Below, one piece after another: positions 41,737 to 50,748 of a DNA stretch of 64,000 nt. The DNA comes from JAFGNV01 sp964612485 (lineage in GTDB: Bacteria > Chloroflexota > Anaerolineae > 4572-78 > J111). Under the pieces are notes generated by a model. The model searched no databases. It saw only the letters and a list, made by a program, of their open reading frames with translations, and was not told where the DNA came from. The position numbers and the translations under genes are program-made. Location: the NCBI GenBank assembly GCA_964612485.1, contig CAZTFF010000022.1:29728-93727 (forward strand), read 5' to 3'. Position 1 is the stretch's first letter; every line of letters begins with the position of its first letter.

Positions 41737-44652
41737 TTACACCTGGGCCGGCTCCGCCTTGGTTTCGGGCGGCAGTTCGTTCTCCGGGATCAACTCAACC
41801 GGCTGCTCGTTCTGTTGGCGAACGCGCCACAGCACGCCCAGACCCACCAGGGCCAGCAAGGCCAGCGCGTAGTTTACCACTTCCCAGAAGCGTTGGTCGC
41901 TTTCTCCCAGCGGGTTCAACAGCCGCACCGCTGCGCCGCGTGAGCGAATGGTGAGCAGGTCCAAATCTTCCACGGACCAGTCGATAGTGTTTTGAGCAAA
42001 CTGCAAGCTGTTGAGGAACCGGTCGCCGCTTAAATTGCCCGACAGGCCCAGAATGATGTCGTTCAGAAATTCGGCGCTGCCGATGACTACCAGCCGGGCC
42101 GTTTCGGGCGAACGTTCGATGGTGCCCAGGCCGCTGCTTTCGGCGGTGGGCGCTGCCTCGGATGGTTCTGCTTCGGCGCCGGCCACCAGCGGCGAAGGTT
42201 TGTCTTTGAAGTAACTCTCAAAAACACCCTGCACCGAGACGGCCAGCGGGTAAGATTGGCGTTCGCCCTGCAACGTGAAGCCCAAGTCGGGCAAATCCAT
42301 ATTTGGATTTACGTTGGGGTTGGGGCCGCTCAACGTTGACTGCGGGCTGGATTCCAGCAGCACGGTCACGTTGCGCTCCGCGTTCTTGGTTTCATCAACC
42401 TCCAGCGGCGAGACCCAGTTCATGGTGACGGCAGGCAGGCTGCCCAAAATCGGGCTGTCCTGATCCATACCGCCGGGCCGGACATCGACAAAGTAGGGAT
42501 AATCCAGCGCCTGGATTTCGTTGACCATCACGTCGCCCAGATTGCGTTGCACCTGGATGGGAAAATCCTCGTTCTGCGGGTCCATCACCAGCCCCTCCTG
42601 CACGTTGATGCCGTAGCCGGCCAGCATCTCGCCCAGCCCCTCTTCCACCGGGGCCACGCCCAGCGTGCCGGCGAAAGGATCGGGGTTAAAGATGTAATTC
42701 CCGGCGGCGGCCACCACCGCGCCGCCCTGCATCAGGTATTGGTCGATGGCGTAACGTTCTTTATCGCTCATACTCTGCGGGGCGATGACCAGTAGCACAT
42801 CAATGCCGGCGGGAACCTGCCCGCTTGATAGATCCACCGGGCGCACGTTGTATTCCTGGCGCAACTGCTCGGAAATCTGGCCGTATTGCTTGAACGACGG
42901 CTGCTGCTGGCCCAGCGCGTTTTGCTGCGGCACCTGCGGCGGCGTCCAGACGCCGACCGTTTTCAGGAAACCGGGCGAGGCCCGCTTCAAGGCCGATTCG
43001 ATGGTGGTGCGGATGTCGGCTTCGCTCAGATCCCCGGAGGGAAAGAGCAGTTGGGCCTCATCGCCAATTTGCAGCAACATGTGGAGAAAATAGCTCTGGT
43101 CGGAAAAGAGGGAGAGCGGAAAGGGTTGGATGCCCTGGTTGATGAGCGCCTCCCGCGCTATAGGGCTGTTAGGATCGTCGGGGTTGATGATCTCAAATTC
43201 AAATTTACCGCCGGATTCGGTGACAATTTCATCGGCCACGCTCATGACGGTTTCCGGCGTGCCGGCCAGCCATTCGGGCAGCATTTCGGGCGTCACAAAA
43301 AAGGTCAGCTTGACCGGTTCTTCCATCGCCGCCAGCACGGCATCAAGGCTCTGGAAGCCGTACACCGATTTTTTGATGGCGCGGGTCAGGTCGTATTCCA
43401 GGTTGCGCAGCCGCACATCCACATCGCCGCTGGGGTAGGGCTGCACTTCGATGAGGTCCTGAAAGCCCAGCACCTCGCTCTGGTCGCCGTAGCGGATCAA
43501 GATGTCAAAATAGGCGTTCACTACCGACGCGCCGTAGCGATCGGCGGCTTGCAGGGGGGTGGGGCGGATGCCGTAGGTCTGGTTGGCCTCGGCTTCCAGC
43601 TCCGGGTTTTCCAGCGGATCGACAATTTCCACCACTACCTTGCCGTTGGAGGCAATTTTGTACTCTTCCAGCATATCGCGGATGCGGGGCACCAGCGGGG
43701 CCAGCAGGGGGTGAGTTTTTTCGCTGAAGTAGCCGCGAATGAGCAGCGGTTCCTGCAAGTTGTTCAACAGGTCTTCGGTGGCGGGGGAGAGGCTGTATTG
43801 CTTGTTTTCGGTGACGTCGAGGCGCGCGCTGTTGAGGGGGTAGAGCCAGACGTTGACCAGAATTAAGTTCAGGCCGAGCAAGGCTGCGGTGAGCAGCATA
43901 CCCCGGCGGTAGCGGGCGGTGTTATCGGTGTAGCTCCACCGTTTCATGTCCAGCGAGAGGGTGTTGAGCAGCAAAAACAGGCCGGTCAGCGAGAGATAAT
44001 ACACCAGATCGCGCAGGTCGATGACGCCGCGTTCGATGCTTTCAAAACGGCTGCCCAGGCCAATGGCGCGTAGAATTTCGGCCACGTTGTCGCCAAAAAA
44101 GCCGGCCACGGCCTGGGTGCCGATGAGGTACCACAAGCCGATCACCAGTACGGTGAGAATGAGCGAGACGATCTGGTTGTTGGTGCGCGATGAAATAAAG
44201 AGGCCAATGGCCGCGTACCCCCCGGCCAGCAAAATCGAGGCCAGGTAGCCGCCCCACACCGGCCCCCAATCCAGGTTGCCCAGCAGCGAAACGGTGAGCG
44301 GCAAAAACAGGGTCAGGGCCAGGGCGGCCAGCACCAGGGCCATCACGCCCAGAAATTTGCCCAGCACAAGCTGGACAAAGCGGGCCGGCAGCGTGAGCAG
44401 CATTTCCAGCGTACCGGAGAGTTCTTCCTCGCTCCACTGGCGCATGGTCAGCGCGGCCATTAAAAAGATCAGCAAAATGGGCAGCCAGCGGAACATCGAG
44501 CGCATATCGGCCACGCCGCGCGCCCAAAAGGCATCCACCCAGAAAAAGACAAAGAGGTTGGCGGCCAAAAAGACGCCCACAAAAATGAGCGCCATCGGCG
44601 AGCCAAAATAGTGGTTGAGTTCTTTACGGATGACGGCTAACGTCTGTTTCAT
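41737..44652 (-). CDS. Fused ABC-2 permease and GldG-like protein
   Basis: A protein of about 971 residues. The N-terminal 240 residues are an ABC-2-type permease with six hydrophobic segments (HYFGSPMALIFVGVFLAANL near the start). A further membrane helix follows (GMLLTAALLGLNLILVNVWL). A large extracytoplasmic GldG/IFT52-like domain comes next (SARLDVTENKQYSLSPATED, VVVEIVDP, LLVIAPQSMSDKERYAIDQY). A C-terminal membrane helix lies near VVNYALALLALVGLGVL, with a short cytoplasmic tail. GldF and GldG are usually separate; here they are one polypeptide. ATG 44652 follows GAGGAGG inside the end of the ATPase gene. It should form a transporter with that ATPase and the DUF4340 protein. Cargo is unknown. 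Confidence 0.88.
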   Translation of the reverse strand: MKQTLAVIRKELNHYFGSPMALIFVGVFLAANLFVFFWVDAFWARGVADMRSMFRWLPILLIFLMAALTMRQWSEEELSGTLEMLLTLPARFVQLVLGKFLGVMALVLAALALTLFLPLTVSLLGNLDWGPVWGGYLASILLAGGYAAIGLFISSRTNNQIVSLILTVLVIGLWYLIGTQAVAGFFGDNVAEILRAIGLGSRFESIERGVIDLRDLVYYLSLTGLFLLLNTLSLDMKRWSYTDNTARYRRGMLLTAALLGLNLILVNVWLYPLNSARLDVTENKQYSLSPATEDLLNNLQEPLLIRGYFSEKTHPLLAPLVPRIRDMLEEYKIASNGKVVVEIVDPLENPELEAEANQTYGIRPTPLQAADRYGASVVNAYFDILIRYGDQSEVLGFQDLIEVQPYPSGDVDVRLRNLEYDLTRAIKKSVYGFQSLDAVLAAMEEPVKLTFFVTPEMLPEWLAGTPETVMSVADEIVTESGGKFEFEIINPDDPNSPIAREALINQGIQPFPLSLFSDQSYFLHMLLQIGDEAQLLFPSGDLSEADIRTTIESALKRASPGFLKTVGVWTPPQVPQQNALGQQQPSFKQYGQISEQLRQEYNVRPVDLSSGQVPAGIDVLLVIAPQSMSDKERYAIDQYLMQGGAVVAAAGNYIFNPDPFAGTLGVAPVEEGLGEMLAGYGINVQEGLVMDPQNEDFPIQVQRNLGDVMVNEIQALDYPYFVDVRPGGMDQDSPILGSLPAVTMNWVSPLEVDETKNAERNVTVLLESSPQSTLSGPNPNVNPNMDLPDLGFTLQGERQSYPLAVSVQGVFESYFKDKPSPLVAGAEAEPSEAAPTAESSGLGTIERSPETARLVVIGSAEFLNDIILGLSGNLSGDRFLNSLQFAQNTIDWSVEDLDLLTIRSRGAAVRLLNPLGESDQRFWEVVNYALALLALVGLGVLWRVRQQNEQPVELIPENELPPETKAEPAQV

Positions 44653-44653
44653 T

Positions 44654-45616
44654 TTACGCCTCCTCTTCCACAGTTTCAACGGTTTCGGTTGCCTGCGCGG
44701 TTACGGTGGCCAGTTCGTTGAACACGGTTTCCAGGGTGCGGGCATCGCGCCGCAGCTCGCGGAGCGGCCAATTTTTCTGCCGGGCCAGCTCGTAAATGGC
44801 CGGGCAGAGGTTATCGTTGGTCAGGCCCGTCACCCGGTAGGCCGGGTAGCCGTCGGCAGAATCAAGGGGCGATACCCCATCCACGCCGTCCAGCGCTTGC
44901 AGCGAGGGTTCAAGTTGATCCACGGCTGCCTGCAACACCAGAATGGCGTCGGCGGTGGCCGACAAATCGGCCAGGCGGGCGTCGGCCTTCACCTCCCCAT
45001 TGATGATGATGATGACGCGGTCGCACACGGCTTCCACTTCGGACAAAATGTGGGAGGAAAAAAGAATGGTGCTTTGCGGCGCTAACCGCCGGATGAGGTG
45101 ACGGATTTCTACAATTTGGGTGGGGTCCAGCCCGATGGTGGGTTCGTCTAAAATGAGCAATTTAGGTTGGTGCAAAATGGCCTGGGCCAGTCCCACCCGC
45201 TGGCGGTAGCCTTTACTCAGTTGGCCGATAGGTTGGGTGAGCCGGTCTTCCAGACCGGTGGCGTACACTGCCCGCGAGAGATAGGCGCGCTGCTCCTCGC
45301 GCGGAATTTCGCGCAGGTCGGCCATCATCAGCAGGTACGCTTGGACCGACATTTCGGGATAAACAGGCGCGTTTTCCGGCAGGTAGCCCAGCCGGGCCTG
45401 CACCTCGCGGGGACGGCTCAATACATCCAGCCCATCGATGGTGACGACGCCGGCGTCCGGCTGCAAATAGCCGGTAAGGATTTTCATAGCGGTCGATTTG
45501 CCCGCGCCGTTTGGCCCCAGCAAGCCCACAATTTCGCCGGATGTTACCTCAAACGAAACATTTCGCAGCGCCTGGATCGGGCCGTAAGATTTGGTAAGTT
45601 CGGTCACGTTGATCAT
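44654..45616 (-). CDS. ABC transporter ATP-binding protein (GldA-like)
   Basis: A 320-residue ATPase. Walker A is LLGPNGAGKST, the signature is QLSKGYRQRVGLAQA, and Walker B is LLILDEPTIGLDP, followed by the H-loop SSHILSEVE. The C-terminal 90 residues form the accessory domain seen in export-type ABC-2 ATPases. ATG 45616 follows AGGAGGAG. It overlaps the regulatory sequence of the permease gene, so the three-gene module is an operon. It powers the fused permease. Confidence 0.94.
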   Translation of the reverse strand: MINVTELTKSYGPIQALRNVSFEVTSGEIVGLLGPNGAGKSTAMKILTGYLQPDAGVVTIDGLDVLSRPREVQARLGYLPENAPVYPEMSVQAYLLMMADLREIPREEQRAYLSRAVYATGLEDRLTQPIGQLSKGYRQRVGLAQAILHQPKLLILDEPTIGLDPTQIVEIRHLIRRLAPQSTILFSSHILSEVEAVCDRVIIIINGEVKADARLADLSATADAILVLQAAVDQLEPSLQALDGVDGVSPLDSADGYPAYRVTGLTNDNLCPAIYELARQKNWPLRELRRDARTLETVFNELATVTAQATETVETVEEEA

Positions 45617-45706
45617 AGATGACTCCTCCTGAGGATAATGAGTTGTACCACGGTAAAGCATATCACAACATCTTCATCAATAACTTTAAGTTCAGTCCAA
45701 TAAAAG

Positions 45707-45727
45707 CTTAAGAAAACTTTAAGAAAC
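45707..45727. promoter_or_regulatory. Possible direct-repeat operator upstream of the ABC module
   Basis: CTTAAGAAAA (45707-45716) is followed directly by CTTTAAGAAAC (45717-45727), and further AACTTTAAG copies lie at 45683 and about 45922. A 10-11-bp direct-repeat period is typical of OmpR/PhoB-type response-regulator sites. Suggestive only. Confidence 0.3.
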
Positions 45728-45741
45728 TATTTTGGGCGCGT

Positions 45742-45773
45742 AAAAACCCCGTCTGTCCGCAGACTGACGGGGT
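45742..45773 (-). terminator. Intrinsic terminator
   Basis: On the - strand ACCCCGTC and GACGGGGT form the outer stem around an inner CTG/CAG-type hairpin, immediately followed by TTTTT. It lies 126 bp before the ABC ATPase start codon, in the same direction. Confidence 0.8.
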
Positions 45774-45843
45774 AGATAAACTGTCTTCACAGGCAATCTC
45801 CCCGACAGGAAGTTACCAGGTTGGTTGCCGCCTTAACTGAGTC
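45742..45843 (-). ncRNA. Candidate small RNA or terminated leader
   Basis: A - strand promoter (-35 TTGTCT at 45877-45872, 16-bp spacer, -10 TATAAT at 45855-45850) would start a transcript near 45843. It would end about 100 nt later at a strong intrinsic terminator (45773-45742). The interior is GC-rich and structured (GGCGGCAACC, CCTGTCGGGGAGATTGCC) and has no open reading frame with a ribosome-binding site. It could be an independent small RNA or an attenuator/riboswitch-like leader for the ABC operon starting at 45616. I do not recognise a known family. Confidence 0.5.
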
Positions 45844-45849
45844 AGGTCA

Positions 45850-45877
45850 ATTATAATAAATATGCTAATGCAGACAA
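45850..45877 (-). promoter_or_regulatory. Promoter of the candidate small RNA/leader
   Basis: TTGTCT, 16 bp, TATAAT on the - strand. The perfect -10 and the downstream terminator make a complete small transcription unit. Confidence 0.6.
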
Positions 45878-46070
45878 ATCTTAGATTACGTTTGTTAGAA
45901 ATCTATAAGATTGACCTTAAAAACTTTAAGTCTCTTCCGTTCCTTTTCGAGATGGTGCGGTAAGACTTTCTAACTTTTTTCTAACTAATCTCTTGTTATT
46001 TTACTATCAAATATTGCTAAACTTATGCGTACCGATAGACTTGCTATAGAGGTTTTTTACGGGAATTTTT

Positions 46071-48560
46071 ATGTCTGAACAGGCTCAGTCTAAACGAATA
46101 TGCCCTTATTTGGGATTCTCCAACGATCCTGCCTCTCGTTTCTCCCAACCGGATTCCGCGCATCGCTGTTTTGCCGCCGGTTTAGAGACAACTATTCCGC
46201 TGGAACACCAGGATGCGTTCTGTTTGAGCCGGCGCTATCCTACGTGCCCCCGTTTTGTGGAGCCGCCGGGCGAAGACGACGCAACCGGTTCCGCGCTGAC
46301 CGGCGCTGCGCCGGCATTAACAAAAAAAATATCGCTCTGGCAGGCGGTTCTGTTGGGCGCGCTGGGGTTGTTGCTGGGGCTGGCTGTGATTTTGGGCCTG
46401 TTCTTTGCCAGCCGTCAATTTGGCGAACCCGAAACGGCGCCGCCGGTTGTCCAGCAAGAAACTCAAACGCCGGTTTCTTCCCCCCGCATAACCGCTGAAT
46501 CCGCCGTTACCCCGGAACCTGTGACATCGACGCCCGTTCCGGTTGCGGCGGCTAGCACTTCAACCCCCATTGCCTCAGATCCAAATAACGAAATAATTGA
46601 ACTCTCACCCAGCCAGAGCGCCATTGGCTGGGTAACGGATGTTGAAGAGCGCGGCAATCACTTTGGAGATTCTTACCTGTACGCCGGTTTTTTTGATAAC
46701 CAGGTTTATAACAGCGCCTTTCTGATTGATCTAAGCGAGATCCCTCGCGGCGCGTCGATTGAATCCGCCGTTCTGCAAATGACGGGCCTGCGGGATGATC
46801 GGCTGGCCATTAATCGCGATCAATCTGATGCCGCGGGCGCCTGGACGGTGCGGATGCTGAATAACGAGGTGGGTCAGGATTGGCGCCGGCAATCATTTCA
46901 GAGCATTTTTAACGCGCCGGTGGTGCAAACCTTAAGCCCTATTCTGGGAAGCCGGGATTTAGCTGTTGAGCAAACAAATACATTCGAGTTAACAGGCGAT
47001 CAGCGAAGGATCCTTGAGGAGCGGATCGTGAATAACGAAGTTCCCACGATTGCGTTTCGAGTGGAAGGCCCGCTGGTGGGGCCGGATAATCTTTTTGCGT
47101 GGGATACAGGTTACGGGCCGCGCAGCGCGGGCAACAACGTAACATTGCTGCTTGAAGTTGGGCCGCCGCCGGCTACTCCACCGGCTTTTGATTTTGTGTT
47201 GGTAACCAGCACCCCCACCCCGGAAAATATCATCACGGCGGCGGCCCTGGCGGCGCAATCAACCGTCGAGGCAACCCGCGTTGGAACGCCAACGCCGCTG
47301 CCGCCCAACGCTGTAACCCCTACCCCCTATCCTGAATATCTGGTGCTGGTGCCAACCCCCGCGCCAGACAATGAGGCCACCGCCGAAGCGCGGGATGCCA
47401 TTGCCACCGCCATTGCGCTGACAACAGGCACGGCCACTCCCATCCCGCCCGATGCGGTCACGGCCACCCCCACTCCCACCGAAACCTCCACGCCCATTCC
47501 AACCCCGGCCACCTATATTCTTATTACCTCCACGCCCACGCCCGATACAGTTTTTGCGGCGGCCACACTATCCATCGAAGCGACGGCGCGGGCAACCCGG
47601 TGGGGAACACTCACGCCGCTGCCTTATAATTGGGTGACGCCCGTAGTAGTCACAGAAACGCCAACGCCGTTGAACGAGGCCACCGCCCAATTTGCGGCGG
47701 CTGAAGCAGCCGCGATGGCGATAACAACCGGAACCCCCACCTCGACCCCCGCCAATATTGTGGTGGCTACGCCAACGCCCGTCTACGAACCCCTTCCCCT
47801 GATCCTGTCGCCAACACCCGTAACGCCCACGCCCTCTACCCCGCTCTCGATGCCGCCGGCATTGATGGGGAAAATACTCTTCCTGTCTGACCGGGAAACC
47901 GGCGAGGATGACAACAATAATACCGACGAAAGCTATGTTTATGTGTACGATCCTGAAACGGGCGAACTGGGCCGTTTGACCGCCGCCTGGCCCTATGAGA
48001 TGGCCCAGGAACGGGACCAGTATTCCGCCGATACGGTCTTTCGGGCGTATGTGAAACAGTTGTTGTGGACAAATATTTTGGAAGAAACCATCCAGGTAAT
48101 TGGTGGGACTCCGGAGGTTACGGACAGACGTTATACCCCCACCGAAGAATTTGCCATTCATATTTATGATTATAAATACAAACAAGAAGATATTGCCACC
48201 CGCATGGGCGCGGGCATTGTCTACGAGCCGGCCTGGTCGCCTGTAAGTGATGAAATTGCTTTTGTCTCTACCGAATCCCAAAATGATGAAATCTGGGTGG
48301 TGAACCGAGACGGCTCGAAGATCCGCCAGCTTACTAAAAATAGCTGGGAATGGGATAAATCCCCGTCGTGGTCGCCGGATGGGCAGCAAATCGTTTTTAT
48401 GTCGAACAGAACCGGGAACCAACAGTTATGGATCATGAATACCGATGGGAGCGATCAAAAACTTTTGATGGGGTGGGATAGTTGGACTCCGTACAATGAT
48501 TGGGCGCCGGTTTGGGTAAAATATCTCGATCCGGCCCCGCCAGAGGAACAAAGGCGTTAA
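46071..48560 (+). CDS. Membrane-anchored repeat protein with Cys module, Thr-Pro repeats and TolB-like propeller
   Basis: An 829-residue protein. Residues about 10-65 hold four spaced cysteines (ICPYLGF, HRCFAA, AFCLSRRY, PTCPRF) on the cytoplasmic side. A membrane helix lies near residues 90-115 (WQAVLLGALGLLLGLAVILG). A beta-sandwich resembling DNRLRE domains follows (SYLYAGFFDNQVYNSAFLID). Then about four repeats of 50-60 residues rich in TPTP occur (each with ...VTSTPTP, TAAA, GTPTPLPPN..TPTP). Residues from about 600 form a TolB/PD40 propeller (KILFLSDRETG, AWSPVSDEIAFVSTES, PSWSPDGQQIVFMS). It probably displays the propeller outside the cell; ligand unknown. The ribosome-binding site is weak. 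Confidence 0.85.
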   Translation: MSEQAQSKRICPYLGFSNDPASRFSQPDSAHRCFAAGLETTIPLEHQDAFCLSRRYPTCPRFVEPPGEDDATGSALTGAAPALTKKISLWQAVLLGALGLLLGLAVILGLFFASRQFGEPETAPPVVQQETQTPVSSPRITAESAVTPEPVTSTPVPVAAASTSTPIASDPNNEIIELSPSQSAIGWVTDVEERGNHFGDSYLYAGFFDNQVYNSAFLIDLSEIPRGASIESAVLQMTGLRDDRLAINRDQSDAAGAWTVRMLNNEVGQDWRRQSFQSIFNAPVVQTLSPILGSRDLAVEQTNTFELTGDQRRILEERIVNNEVPTIAFRVEGPLVGPDNLFAWDTGYGPRSAGNNVTLLLEVGPPPATPPAFDFVLVTSTPTPENIITAAALAAQSTVEATRVGTPTPLPPNAVTPTPYPEYLVLVPTPAPDNEATAEARDAIATAIALTTGTATPIPPDAVTATPTPTETSTPIPTPATYILITSTPTPDTVFAAATLSIEATARATRWGTLTPLPYNWVTPVVVTETPTPLNEATAQFAAAEAAAMAITTGTPTSTPANIVVATPTPVYEPLPLILSPTPVTPTPSTPLSMPPALMGKILFLSDRETGEDDNNNTDESYVYVYDPETGELGRLTAAWPYEMAQERDQYSADTVFRAYVKQLLWTNILEETIQVIGGTPEVTDRRYTPTEEFAIHIYDYKYKQEDIATRMGAGIVYEPAWSPVSDEIAFVSTESQNDEIWVVNRDGSKIRQLTKNSWEWDKSPSWSPDGQQIVFMSNRTGNQQLWIMNTDGSDQKLLMGWDSWTPYNDWAPVWVKYLDPAPPEEQRR

Positions 48561-48763
48561 CTGAAACTATGTAAAATCGGTTTCAAAACTTGTCAGGCTT
48601 TTTACTACCGCGCACTTTTAATCACGAATAAAAAGATTTAAAAAAAGATCCGACAAATTCGCTTAACTGGGCCACTCGCGCGCGAAGTGTCTTTGCGATA
48701 AGATTTTGATTTCAGTCAAAAAGCGCCGGTAGTGAAGTCAGATTTAAAAATTCCAAATAAAAC

Positions 48764-48909
48764 AGGACTTACGCATGTCATTCTGAACCAAGCTTGGAAG
48801 CAAAGCGGCTGAAGCGGAGTGAAGAATCCCTCGGAATTTTACTGGCAAGACACCGTTTTAGGGATTTTTCGTTCCCGCTGGTCGCTCAAAATGACATGTT
48901 GCGTAAGCC
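48764..48909. mobile_element. MITE-like element, copy 1
   Basis: A 146-bp non-coding element almost identical to 63721-63868. It has imperfect terminal inverted repeats: the left end starts AGGACTTACGCATGTCATT, and the right end read on the complement starts GGGCTTACGCAACATGTCAT. Internally it has TGAACCAAGCTTGGAAGCAAA and CGGAGTGAAGAATCCCTCGG segments. There is no transposase. Its right end lies 35 bp before the start of the Wzz/BY-kinase gene. Confidence 0.8.
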
Positions 48910-48944
48910 CGATAAAGGCAAATTGTAATCAAAAGGTGCTGCAT

Positions 48945-50600
48945 ATGGATATGGAATTAACTCAATATTTGCTACGTGTTCTAAGATGGTGGTGGCTTAT
49001 TGTATTAAGCACCGTGGTTGCTGCCGTGGCCAGCTATTATGTGAGCGCGCAGCAGCCGCGCGTCTATCAGACAACCACCACGTTGATGGTGGGGCAGGTC
49101 ATTCAGCAGGCCAATCCAACCGGCGCAGATTTTGCGACCACCGAACAGTTGGCGCAATCCTATGCGCAAATGGTTGCGCGGCAGCCGGTTTTACAGGCCA
49201 CCGTTGATAGTTTGGGGTTAAGAATGAACTGGCAGCAGTTACGAAGCCGGGTTTACGCCGCGCCGGTGCCCCAAACCCAACTGCTCGCCATCGCTGTGAA
49301 TGATGTATCGCCCGAACGGGCGGTAGCCATTGCCGATGAGGTTGCTTACCAATTGATTTTGCAAAGCCCCAGCTCGCCCGAAAATCAGCAGCGCGAGGAG
49401 CGGAGCGGTTTTATTCTGGAACAGTTGGATGATCTGGAAGAGAAGATGGAAACCGCCGAAGTTCGAAAACAAGAACTTGAGGCCGAGTTAGAAACCGCTT
49501 TGAGTGCGCGACAGATCCAGAATTTGCAAAACGAGATCACCGGTCTGGAACGATTGATTAACGGCTGGCGAAATGATTATCTTGATCTGCTGGATTTTTT
49601 GAGCGGGGGCGGCGACAGCCCTAACTATCTGAGCATTATCGAACCGGCCCAGTTACCCTTCCGCCCAATCAGCCCCAATATTCCGATGAATGTCATGTTG
49701 GCCGCCGCCGTTGGATTTGTGCTGGCCGTCAGCGCGGCATTGGTGTTGGAATATTTGGACGATACCATCCGCTCCACCAACGATTTAAGCGCACCTTTTG
49801 GCTTAACGGTCTTGGGCAGTATTTCCTCGGTAAAAGGAGAAACCCCTTCGGATAAGCTGATCACGGCCCACGGCACATTTTCTCCGGTTGCAGAAGCGTA
49901 CCGGCTGATCCGAACCAACATCCAGTACATGGGAGTCGGCCAACCGGCTGAGACAATTCTAGTTACCAGCGCCAACCCAGGTGAAGGTAAAAGCCTTACC
50001 GTGGCTAATTTGGGGATTATTATGGCCCAGGCCGGCCTTAAAACAGTGGTGGTTGATACCGACCTCCGCCAGCCGGTGATGCACAAAATTTTTCGATTGC
50101 CCAACACCGAGGGCGTAACCGACCTGCTGCGGATGCCGGACCTGGATATTAATGACTATCTTAAAAGCACCGGCGTTGAAAATTTAGAAATCATGACCAG
50201 CGGCCCCCTGCCCCCGAATACCGCCGAAATGCTGGGTTCCCCGCGTATGGTAGAGTTGGTGAGCCGCCTGAAAGATATAGCCGACATCGTTCTGTTTGAT
50301 ACTTCGCCTGTGCTGGCGGTCACCGATGCCGCGGTACTTTCCAAACAGGTTGATGGGGTGGTGATTGTTACCTATGCCAAACGGACGCGCAGCCGGGTGT
50401 TCAAACAGGCGCTCAAACGCCTCAACCAGGTGGGAGCCAATATTCTGGGAGGCATTTTGAATCACGCGCCCGGCGGCGAGGCCAGCTATCATCATTCCAA
50501 ATATTATACCCGCAGCGGCAGCAGCGTTTACCAGCAAGGTCGTTCGGCCCAGCGCCCCTGGTGGAAACGAATTCCTCCCTTCAGTTTCAAAACCGAGTGA
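48945..50600 (+). CDS. Polysaccharide co-polymerase/BY-kinase fusion (Wzz-CpsD type)
   Basis: A 551-residue inner-membrane protein controlling exopolysaccharide chain length. The Wzz domain spans residues about 1-290 with helices at WWWLIVLSTVVAAVASYYVS and VMLAAAVGFVLAVSAALVLE, and a coiled coil between. The cytoplasmic tyrosine kinase has Walker A TSANPGEGKSLTVANL, Walker A-prime VVVDTDLRQP and Walker B IVLFDTSPVL. The tail is Tyr-rich (YHHSKYYTRSGSSVYQQ). ATG 48945 is preceded by AAAAGGTG. A longer in-frame extension from 48819 would translate the MITE and is rejected. The next gene is a polymerase. Confidence 0.93.
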   Translation: MDMELTQYLLRVLRWWWLIVLSTVVAAVASYYVSAQQPRVYQTTTTLMVGQVIQQANPTGADFATTEQLAQSYAQMVARQPVLQATVDSLGLRMNWQQLRSRVYAAPVPQTQLLAIAVNDVSPERAVAIADEVAYQLILQSPSSPENQQREERSGFILEQLDDLEEKMETAEVRKQELEAELETALSARQIQNLQNEITGLERLINGWRNDYLDLLDFLSGGGDSPNYLSIIEPAQLPFRPISPNIPMNVMLAAAVGFVLAVSAALVLEYLDDTIRSTNDLSAPFGLTVLGSISSVKGETPSDKLITAHGTFSPVAEAYRLIRTNIQYMGVGQPAETILVTSANPGEGKSLTVANLGIIMAQAGLKTVVVDTDLRQPVMHKIFRLPNTEGVTDLLRMPDLDINDYLKSTGVENLEIMTSGPLPPNTAEMLGSPRMVELVSRLKDIADIVLFDTSPVLAVTDAAVLSKQVDGVVIVTYAKRTRSRVFKQALKRLNQVGANILGGILNHAPGGEASYHHSKYYTRSGSSVYQQGRSAQRPWWKRIPPFSFKTE

Positions 50601-50748
50601 TTTGCTGACGGACATTTTTCTATGATTTGATGCTTTTTTCTACACACGACCACCGACGACGGACGACCGACCGCTAAATATCTCCGGTGGTCTGCCGCCT
50701 GTTGTCGGCGGTCTGGTTGTTAAGAGACTACGTTCCTGGAATTGCCTT

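Noticed and set aside
42886..43866. Long + strand frame opposite the fused permease/GldG gene
   Set aside because: It is antisense to a domain-rich protein, with no start signal and a composition typical of reverse-complement shadow frames.
48819..48944. N-terminal extension of the Wzz/BY-kinase protein
   Set aside because: It translates the MITE-like element; the same peptide would be encoded by copy 2 at 63.7 kb. The true start at 48945 has a ribosome-binding site and a normal Wzz N-terminus.
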